Shown piece by piece: positions 58,181 through 64,000 of a stretch of DNA of 64,000 nt (positions are counted from its first letter, which is position 1; the number at the start of each line of letters is the position of its first letter). The DNA is from DATARH01 sp963705325 (GTDB lineage Bacteria > Pseudomonadota > Alphaproteobacteria > ATCC43930 > CGMCC-115725), in the NCBI GenBank assembly GCA_963705325.1, contig OY970069.1:3968001-4032000 (forward strand), written 5' to 3'. The translations under genes and the position numbers were made by a program. The notes under the pieces were generated by a model. That model was given only the letters and a program-made list of their open reading frames with translations. It was not told the DNA's origin and did no database searches.

Positions 58181-59794
58181 TCACGCTGCCCGCGCGTCTT
58201 CCTTGATCATGTCGGCGGCCTTCTCGGCGATCATGATCGTCGGCGCGTTGGTGTTGCCGGCCGGCACCGCGGGCATCACCGCGGCGTCGACGACGCGCAG
58301 ATGCCCGACCCCATTGACCCGCAGGCGAATGTCGCACACCGCCGCCTCGTCCGGCCCCATGCGGCAGGTGCCGACCGGGTGCAGGTTGGAAAGCCCGTTG
58401 GCGCGGATCGAGTCCTCGAAATCCTTGTCGGTCTGCACCGAAGGCCCGGGCAAAATCTCGCTGTGAACAAGTTCCGCGATCGCCGGCTGCTCGGTGATCT
58501 TGCGCACCAGGCGCATGCCCGAGCGCAGCGCGTCGAGGTCGTATTGCGTCTTGAGGAAGTTGAACAAGATCGAGGGCGGCGCCGAGGGGTCGGGGCTCTT
58601 GATCCGCACGTGGCCGCGCGCGTCTGGGCGCAGATGCACCGCGCTGACGCTGAAACCCGGCCAGGGATGCGGCTGCACACCGCGCCGGTCGCGGCCCTGG
58701 AAACTCCAGGTGCTGAAATTCAGCTGGATGTCGGGGCGCGAGAGTCGTTCGTCGCTCTTCGCGAAGCCGCCGGCGCAGATCCCGTTGCTGGCGAGCGGGC
58801 CGGAATGGGTGAGGAAATACTGGATGCCGGCCGCGGTGCGGCGAATGAAGCTGTTGCCGACATCGTTGAGGGTCATCGGCTGGGTACAGCGAAACGCCAT
58901 CCGCACGTAGAAATGGTCCTGCAGCTGGTCGCCGACGCCGGGCCGATCCGCGACCACCTGGATGCCGTGCTGCTGCAGCAGCTCGCCGGGGCCGATCCCC
59001 GATAGCTGCAAGAGCTGCGGCGAGCCGTAGACGCCGCCGCAGACGACGACCTCGCCGCGCGCATGCGCGAGCTTCGCCTCGCCGCGCTGGCGGTAGGCAA
59101 CACCGACCGCCCTGCCCTCCTCGACCAAGACCTTGGTCGCCAGCGCCTCGGTCTCGATGGTGAGGTTGGGGCGGCCCTTGGCCTGCCCGAGATAGGCCGC
59201 GGCGGTGCTCCAGCGCCGCGCGGCCTTCATCGTGCATTGAAAATGTCCGGCGCCGTCCTGGACGCCGCTGTTGAAGTCGTCGTTGGCCGGCAGCCCGGCC
59301 TCGACCGCGGCATCGACAAAATGCTCGGCGAGCTTCCAGCGCACCGGATGGTTCGACACGCGCAGCGGCCCGCCGACCCCGTGCACCTCGTTGGGCCCGC
59401 GCTCCTGGTCCTCGGCCTTCTTGAAATACGGCAGGATGCTGTCCCAGTCCCAGCCGGTGCAGCCGCGCTGCCGCCATTCGTCGTAATCGGCCGGGTTGCC
59501 GCGCATATAGACCATGCCGTTGATCGAGCTGGTGCCGCCCAGCACCTTGCCGCGCGGCTGATACATCGTGCGGTTGTTGAGCTCGGGCTCGGGTTCGCTC
59601 TCGAACATCCAGTTGAGCTTGGGGTGGGCAAAGAGCTTGGCGTAGCCCATCGGCATGTGAATCCACGGGCTCGAATTTTTCGGCCCGGCTTCGAGCAGCA
59701 GCACCCGGTGCTTGGGGTTCTCGGAGAGCCGCGCGGCGATCACGCAGCCGGCCGAGCCGGCGCCGGCGACGATGTAATCGAAGGTGTCTGCCAT
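58181..59794 (-). CDS. GMC-family FAD-dependent oxidoreductase (choline dehydrogenase-like)
   Basis: 537 residues. The N-terminal FAD-binding DYIVAGAGSAGCVIAARLSE and GMC signature 1 (YQPRGKVLGGTSSINGMVYM) are clear. Signature 2 is VVCGGVYGSPQLLQLSGIGP. The active-site region is SNLHPVGTCRMGPDEAAVCD with the catalytic His. The end is VPAGNTNAPTIMIAEKAADM. It oxidises an alcohol to an aldehyde; choline, alkanols and polyethylene glycol are common substrates. The SDR gene upstream, on the same strand 142 bases away, may act in the same route. Confidence 0.95.
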   Translation of the reverse strand: MADTFDYIVAGAGSAGCVIAARLSENPKHRVLLLEAGPKNSSPWIHMPMGYAKLFAHPKLNWMFESEPEPELNNRTMYQPRGKVLGGTSSINGMVYMRGNPADYDEWRQRGCTGWDWDSILPYFKKAEDQERGPNEVHGVGGPLRVSNHPVRWKLAEHFVDAAVEAGLPANDDFNSGVQDGAGHFQCTMKAARRWSTAAAYLGQAKGRPNLTIETEALATKVLVEEGRAVGVAYRQRGEAKLAHARGEVVVCGGVYGSPQLLQLSGIGPGELLQQHGIQVVADRPGVGDQLQDHFYVRMAFRCTQPMTLNDVGNSFIRRTAAGIQYFLTHSGPLASNGICAGGFAKSDERLSRPDIQLNFSTWSFQGRDRRGVQPHPWPGFSVSAVHLRPDARGHVRIKSPDPSAPPSILFNFLKTQYDLDALRSGMRLVRKITEQPAIAELVHSEILPGPSVQTDKDFEDSIRANGLSNLHPVGTCRMGPDEAAVCDIRLRVNGVGHLRVVDAAVMPAVPAGNTNAPTIMIAEKAADMIKEDARAA

Positions 59795-59819
59795 TGTTTC
59801 CCTCTCTTGGAATCACCTT

Positions 59820-59906
59820 GGCCGGGCTCGACCCGGCCATCCACGTCTTTGTCTGCAACGCCGCCATTCGAAGACGTGGACCCGCGGGTCAAGCCCGCGG
59901 GAGGGG
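59820..59906. repeat. Dispersed hairpin, family C, copy 2, with a nested inverted repeat
   Basis: GGCCGGG/CCCGGCC at 59,820-59,838, CCACGTCTT/AAGACGTGG at 59,841-59,879, and the family-C core GTGGACCCGCGGGTCAAGCC at 59,876-59,906, the same as at 36,372-36,403. Confidence 0.7.
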
Positions 59907-59936
59907 ATGTTTGGTTGGCCGGCAGGAGCAGAAGTC

Positions 59937-60716
59937 TCAGGAATTCACCAGCCCGCCATCGACGTTGTAGGCCTGGCCGGTGATGTTGCGCGCGCCGGGC
60001 GAGGCGAGGAACACCGCCATCGCCGCGATGTCCTCGGGCGTGTTGGCGCGGCGGATCGGGATAACCGCCTCCTGCTCGGCCTGCATCTGTTCGATGGTGA
60101 GGCCACGCGAGGCGGCGCGGGTCGCCGCGTTGCGCTGGCCCAATTCGGTGCGCGTCACGCCAGGGCAGATCGCGTTGACGTTGATGTTGTGCGGCCCGAG
60201 CTGGTGCGCGGCGAGCATCGTCATGCCGATCACCGCACCCTTGCTCGCGGCATAGGCGACGTTCGACGCGCCGGAATAGCCGCGCCCCGAGATCGAGGCC
60301 ATGTTGATGATCCGCCCGCCGGTTTTCTGCTCGATCATCTGCTTGGCGGCGCGCTGCATGCAGAAGAACACGCCCTTGGCGTTGACCCGGTGGATGCGGT
60401 CCCAATCCGCCTCGGTCAAATCCATGACATAGGCGTAGCGGGTGACCCCGGCATTGTTGACGATGACGTCGAGCCGGCCGAACTCGGCGACCGTTTTCTC
60501 GATCATCGCGTTGATGCTGGCAACGTCGCCGCAATCGGCTTCAATCGCCAGTGCGCGGTTGCCGCTCATCGCCGCGACGGTCTTGTGGGCGGCGGCGAGA
60601 TCGATATCGGCCGCGGCAACAATCGCGCCCTCGGCGGCCATGCCGAGCGCGATCGCCTTGCCGATCCCGGCCCCGGCGCCGGTCACCAGCGCGACTTTGT
60701 CCTGCAAGAGCGCCAC
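59937..60716 (-). CDS. SDR-family oxidoreductase
   Basis: 259 residues. ALVTGAGAGIGKAIALGMAA binds the cofactor; VIVNNAGVTRYAYVMDLTEA is the NNAG loop. The catalytic SISGRGYSGASNVAYAASKG has Ser and the Tyr-x3-Lys pair, and the C-terminal ARNITGQAYNVDGGLVNS is normal. A typical classical SDR using NAD(P)H. It lies upstream of the GMC gene with a family-C repeat between, so a joint alcohol-oxidation role is possible. Confidence 0.95.
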   Translation of the reverse strand: MALLQDKVALVTGAGAGIGKAIALGMAAEGAIVAAADIDLAAAHKTVAAMSGNRALAIEADCGDVASINAMIEKTVAEFGRLDVIVNNAGVTRYAYVMDLTEADWDRIHRVNAKGVFFCMQRAAKQMIEQKTGGRIINMASISGRGYSGASNVAYAASKGAVIGMTMLAAHQLGPHNINVNAICPGVTRTELGQRNAATRAASRGLTIEQMQAEQEAVIPIRRANTPEDIAAMAVFLASPGARNITGQAYNVDGGLVNS

Positions 60717-60737
60717 GGCGATCCTCCCTCAACTGGT

Positions 60738-60817
60738 GTCATTGCGAGCGTAGCGAAGCAATCTCGCGCAGAGGAGTTCTCTTTCCAACGAGATTGCTTT
60801 AGGCTCCTCGCAATGAC
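60738..60817. repeat. Palindromic element, family B, copy 4
   Basis: 80 bp, GTCATTGCGAGCGTAGCGAA to CTCCTCGCAATGAC, between divergent genes. Confidence 0.9.
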
Positions 60818-60839
60818 AGGTGAACTGCCAGGCAAGTCC

Positions 60840-61283
60840 ATGCGCGCTCATGCGTGGGCCGCGATTATCGCAATGGCGGCGGCGAGCCCGGCCCACGCGC
60901 AGCAAGCTCCCGGCTGGATCGCCGACAAGAACGGCTGCCGGGTGTGGAGCTCGACCCCCGACCCGGCGGAGACCGTCTCGTGGAGCGGCGTCTGCAAGGA
61001 TGGGCTTGCCAACGGCTACGGCGTGCTGGTGTGGCTCTTGGACGGCCAGCTCGACGAGGCCTATGTCGGCGTCCTAGCGGGCGGTCACTACACCGGCTAC
61101 GGCACGCAGATTTGGCGAACCGGCGCGACCTATTCGGGCAGCTACCTAAATGATCGGGCCAGCGGCTGGGGCGCCTACCGTGACCCCGACGGCAACGAAT
61201 ATTCCGGCAACTGGGTCGACGGCTGCCTCAAACAAGGCGCTCAGCGTTTCGCCGTCGGCGTCCCCGTCTCGGAATGTCCCTGA
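60840..61283 (+). CDS. Exported MORN-repeat protein
   Basis: 147 residues from the ATG at 60,840. The signal peptide is RAHAWAAIIAMAAASPAHAQ. Two to three MORN-like units follow: SWSGVCKDGLANGYGVLVWL, GGHYTGYGTQIWRTGATYSG, and GWGAYRDPDGNEYSGNWVDG. There are Cys residues near each end (NGCRVW, GCLKQG). MORN proteins bind lipids or act as spacers; the role here is unknown. Confidence 0.85.
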   Translation: MRAHAWAAIIAMAAASPAHAQQAPGWIADKNGCRVWSSTPDPAETVSWSGVCKDGLANGYGVLVWLLDGQLDEAYVGVLAGGHYTGYGTQIWRTGATYSGSYLNDRASGWGAYRDPDGNEYSGNWVDGCLKQGAQRFAVGVPVSECP

Positions 61284-61308
61284 CCCAAGCCGATCGAAAG
61301 GCAATACC

Positions 61309-61681
61309 ATGCTTCGCGCTTTTGCGTTTGTACTTGCCGTACCCGACCTTGAGCGGAGCGCCGCTTATTACCGCGACGCGTTGGGTTTTCGCATTCTTTG
61401 GGAAGAAGGGACCGATTGGCGGCTCGCCGAGCGTGACGGCGTGCGCCTGATGCTCGGGCATTGCCCGAACGATAAGCCGGCCAGCGAGATTTTCCCGCAC
61501 CAACTGGTTCGGTTATCTCGAAACCGGCGATCTTGCCGCGTTGCGCGAGGAGTTCGTCGCACGCGGCGCGGAGTGCTCGGCACCGAAGGATCAGCCTTAC
61601 GGGATGCGCGAAATCATCGTCACGACAATCGACGGCCACCGTATTGTGTTCGGCCAGGAACTTGCTGCCGCCAAGACCTGA
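61309..61681 (+). pseudogene. VOC/glyoxalase-family protein, frame broken once
   Basis: 123 residues after removal of one C near 61,500. N-part: FAFVLAVPDLERSAAYYRDA, LGFRILWEEGTDWRLAERDG. C-part: NWFGYLETGDLAALREEFVA, then EIIVTTIDGHRIVFGQELAA. The natural joint is 'FPHNWFGYLETGD'. This is the bleomycin-resistance-like VOC fold, usually lacking metal ligands. Sits before the quinone oxidoreductase gene by 33 bases. Confidence 0.85.
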
Positions 61682-61714
61682 GCAGCGTCCATCGATCCAT
61701 CAGAGGAACAACAA

Positions 61715-62716
61715 ATGCTCGCCAATATTCCCGCGACCCAGACCGTCATCGAGATCAAGGAGCCCGGCGGCCCAGAGGTGCTGGTGCCCGGCACAAGGCC
61801 GGTGCCGGAGCCGAAGACCGGCGAGGTGTTGATCCGCATCGCCTCGGCCGGGATCAACCGCGCCGATTGCCTGCAGCGCATGGGGCGCTACCCAATGCCG
61901 CCGGGGACGAGCGACATCCCCGGCCTCGAATGCGCCGGCACGGTCGTCAAGCTCGGCGAAGGGGTCAGCGGCTTCATCACCGGCGAGGAAGTCTGCGCGC
62001 TGCTCGTCGCCGACGGCTATGGTGAATACGCCGCGGTGCCGGCGGTGCAATGCCTGCCGGTGCCGCAAGGCGTCGGCATGGTCGACGCCGGCGGGCTGAT
62101 GGAGACGTTCTGCACCGTGTGGACCAACGTCTTCGACCGCATCCATCTCAAGGCCGGCGAGGTGTTCCTGCAGCAGGGCGGCTCGAGCGGCATCGGCATC
62201 ACCGCGATCCAGCTCGCCAAGGCGTTCGGCGCCAAGGTATTGGCGACCGCCGGTTCCGAGGAGAAATGCCAGGCCTGCCGCGACTTCGGCGCCGATGTCG
62301 CCATCAATTATAAAACCGAAGACTTCGTGGCGGTCGCCAAGGAATTTACCGGCGGTCGAGGCGTCGATGCGATCTTCGATATGGTCGGCGGCGACTACAT
62401 CCCGCGCGAGCTCGACCTGCTCGCGCGCGAGGGCCGGCTCTGCTTTGTCGCGCTGATGGGCGGCACCAAGATCGAGGCCGATTTCGGCATGATCCAGAGG
62501 AAGCACCTGACCGTCACCGGCTCGACGCTGCGCTCACGCTCGATTGAGCAGAAGGCGCAGATCGTCGCCGCGCTGAAAGAAAAGGTGTGGCCGCTCTGGG
62601 CGCAGGGCAAGCTGCGCACCTGCACCTATAAGACCTTCCCGCTGGCCGAGGCGTCGAAGGCGCATGCGCTGATGGAATCATCACAGCACATCGGAAAAAT
62701 CATACTGGTACCGTAA
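61715..62716 (+). CDS. NAD(P)H-quinone oxidoreductase (MDR/zeta-crystallin-like)
   Basis: 333 residues, zinc-free medium-chain dehydrogenase. It has GEVLIRIASAGINRADCLQR, IPGLECAGTVVKLGEGVSGF, the cofactor loop VFLQQGGSSGIGITAIQLAK, and GAKVLATAGSEEKCQACRDF. It ends SKAHALMESSQHIGKIILVP. Its closest pattern is the PIG3/TP53I3-like quinone oxidoreductase branch. It has the fold of one-electron quinone or enone reductases. Confidence 0.9.
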   Translation: MLANIPATQTVIEIKEPGGPEVLVPGTRPVPEPKTGEVLIRIASAGINRADCLQRMGRYPMPPGTSDIPGLECAGTVVKLGEGVSGFITGEEVCALLVADGYGEYAAVPAVQCLPVPQGVGMVDAGGLMETFCTVWTNVFDRIHLKAGEVFLQQGGSSGIGITAIQLAKAFGAKVLATAGSEEKCQACRDFGADVAINYKTEDFVAVAKEFTGGRGVDAIFDMVGGDYIPRELDLLAREGRLCFVALMGGTKIEADFGMIQRKHLTVTGSTLRSRSIEQKAQIVAALKEKVWPLWAQGKLRTCTYKTFPLAEASKAHALMESSQHIGKIILVP

Positions 62717-62758
62717 GTCCTCGTATTACCGTTGCGGGAAGCCGTTTCGGAGGATGCC

Positions 62759-63607
62759 ATGACCGCTCAACTGTCGCTGCGCCCGCTGGGCAAGAAGATC
62801 GGCACCGAGGTTCAGGGCGTCGATCTCGCGAAGCTCGACGACGCGACCTTCGCCGAGATCGAGGACATCTTCCGCGATCACCCGGTGCTGGTGTTCCGTG
62901 ACCAGAAGCTCGACGCGCACCAGCTCGCCTCATTCGGCCAGCGGTTCGGGCATCTGCGCGAACACATCCTCGAAAACTACCGGCATCCCGACGACCCGCG
63001 CGTGTCGTTCATCACCAATGTCGCCAAGGATGGCGGCGTCGATAAGTTCGGCGTGGTACGGGCGTCGAGCTGGCACGCCGACGAGACCTACGATCCGCCC
63101 GAAAAGCTGCCGCGCCTGGCGATCCTCCACGCGGTCGAGGTGCCGAAGGAGAAGGGCGGCACAATGTTCGCCGACATGTACGCGGCGTACGAGACGCTAT
63201 CGCCGGCGACGAAGCAGAAGCTCGCCGGGATGACCGGGCGGCACGGCTACACCGACGGGCCGGATTCCCGCAAGATTTACACCGAGGAGCACATCCGCCA
63301 ACGCAACGAGGGCCGGCCCGAATGCCTGCATCCGGCGATCAAGGAGCACCCGGTCACCGGCCGCAAGGTGCTGTTCGTCAATCCGACGCACTGCCACGGC
63401 TTTGTCGGCATGAGCAACGAGGAGTCGGAGCCGCTGATCCTCGAGCTGCGCGACCACTCGATCCAGGACGACAACACCTACTACCATTCGTGGCGGGTCG
63501 GCGACGTGGTGATCTGGGACGAAATCGCGACGATGCACCGCGGCGCCGCCGACGCGAACCCCAACGAGCGCCGCGTCATGCTGCGGACGATCGTGCATCC
63601 GAATTAG
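62759..63607 (+). CDS. TauD/TfdA-family dioxygenase (2)
   Basis: 282 residues from the ATG at 62,759, with GGAGG seven bases before. His106 and Asp108 in RASSWHADETYDPPEKLPRL, and distal His260 in ATMHRGAADANPNERRVMLR, form the Fe(II) site; the Arg after it binds 2-oxoglutarate. It has the length and opening (LSLRPLGKKIGTEVQGVDLA) of taurine-dioxygenase-like enzymes. Substrate not predictable. Confidence 0.9.
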   Translation: MTAQLSLRPLGKKIGTEVQGVDLAKLDDATFAEIEDIFRDHPVLVFRDQKLDAHQLASFGQRFGHLREHILENYRHPDDPRVSFITNVAKDGGVDKFGVVRASSWHADETYDPPEKLPRLAILHAVEVPKEKGGTMFADMYAAYETLSPATKQKLAGMTGRHGYTDGPDSRKIYTEEHIRQRNEGRPECLHPAIKEHPVTGRKVLFVNPTHCHGFVGMSNEESEPLILELRDHSIQDDNTYYHSWRVGDVVIWDEIATMHRGAADANPNERRVMLRTIVHPN

Positions 63608-63631
63608 GCTGATTGAAACCGCTCCGATAAT

Positions 63632-64000
63632 TCACTCATTGCTTGAACGTGGCGCGTACGACACCGAGCTTAACGAGCGCTGTATAGGCGCGAGCGATTT
63701 CTGGATCGCATCTAACCTAGTGACATGAATCGGATTGGCAGCATCGAAAGGCTCTTCCGACACCTGTATGAACAATCCGTCATCCGGCGTTTGCTCCGAC
63801 TGGACGTCATGCGGCGGCGACACTTTCTCGGCAAGCTCACGCGACAAGTATGTGAGCCAGCCACCGTAGGGTAGCAGCGGCTTCTCGTTTGCGTCGACCG
63901 TAAGGCCCTCGTATGCCCAAGTTTCAACGACGCCCCAGTCCGCCGCCCAACACTCGGCGATCGTCAGCAGGACACGCTTCAGAAGTGCTCCGTTGAGAAG
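63632..64000 (-). CDS. Imm52-like immunity protein, 5' end beyond the window
   Basis: The frame is open from the right edge to the stop at 63,632, giving at least 122 residues. The sequence LLKRVLLTIAECWAADWGVV, then PLLPYGGWLTYLSRELAEKV and DGLFIQVSEEPFDAANPIHV follows the Imm52 pattern ('GWmtYLs' then 'dGGll......F...np.H'), a family of polymorphic-toxin immunity proteins. The matching toxin would lie to the right, outside this window. The start is missing. Confidence 0.65.
   Translation of the reverse strand, partial: LLNGALLKRVLLTIAECWAADWGVVETWAYEGLTVDANEKPLLPYGGWLTYLSRELAEKVSPPHDVQSEQTPDDGLFIQVSEEPFDAANPIHVTRLDAIQKSLAPIQRSLSSVSYAPRSSNE

Overview
The window is high-GC chromosomal DNA of an alphaproteobacterium. 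The evidence is a GcrA-like zinc protein, a DUF6456-type protein, many LLM flavin oxidoreductases, CaiB/BaiF CoA transferases, a cobalt-type nitrile hydratase, and dispersed palindromic repeats of the kind common in Hyphomicrobiales and Rhodospirillales. Genus cannot be told from the sequence. No tRNA, rRNA or CRISPR array was seen.

Positions 1 to about 18,070 are a tailed-phage (prophage) module, almost all on the minus strand and running off the left edge. Read right to left it contains: a LexA-like S24 repressor (plus strand) divergent from a GcrA-like zinc protein and a DUF6456 protein; small and large terminase behind a near-consensus promoter; a small structural-like gene; a low-GC pair of duplicated membrane genes; a long tail-spike-like protein with a Sec signal peptide; a GIY-YIG gene boxed between two copies of a palindromic element; a portal protein with a linker and Cys-rich C-terminal extension; a 2.7 kb lower-GC cargo block; then prohead protease, major capsid protein with an inserted domain, head-tail connector, gp10-like and DUF3168-like genes. 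The cargo block holds NTF2-fold immunity-like genes, a duplicated 69-residue ORF and a WDGxGA-type protein. It is the best candidate for an undescribed phage-borne toxin/immunity-like locus.

From 18 to 36 kb there are two exported TPR proteins, an exported NHL protein, an MBL hydrolase, GNAT and SnoaL proteins, a SoxR regulator divergent from a VOC gene with a textbook SoxR box, a VapBC pair, an LLM oxidoreductase, a class III nucleotide cyclase, an alpha/beta hydrolase, a ParDE-like pair and more VOC/LLM genes. From 36 to 47 kb there is a six-gene cobalt nitrile hydratase operon followed by TauD, Asp-box, LLM, CaiB, TfoX, racemase-like and CmcJ-like genes. From 47 to 51.4 kb lie two tandem outer-membrane beta-barrel paralogues. 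One is split by an IS1380-family element with a CTAG target duplication and the other is frameshifted. From 51.4 to 64 kb there is a second catabolic set (MmgE/PrpD, CaiB, SDRs, GMC oxidoreductase, quinone oxidoreductase, TauD), tandem Lin0512 genes, and an Imm52-like immunity gene cut by the right edge.

Two window-wide themes stand out. Nine single-base indels break eight otherwise normal genes, and eight of the nine are one-base insertions, which points to assembly error at least as much as to gene decay. Three loci also show the same layout: a gene, an unrelated gene, then an orphan copy of the first gene's 3' end.
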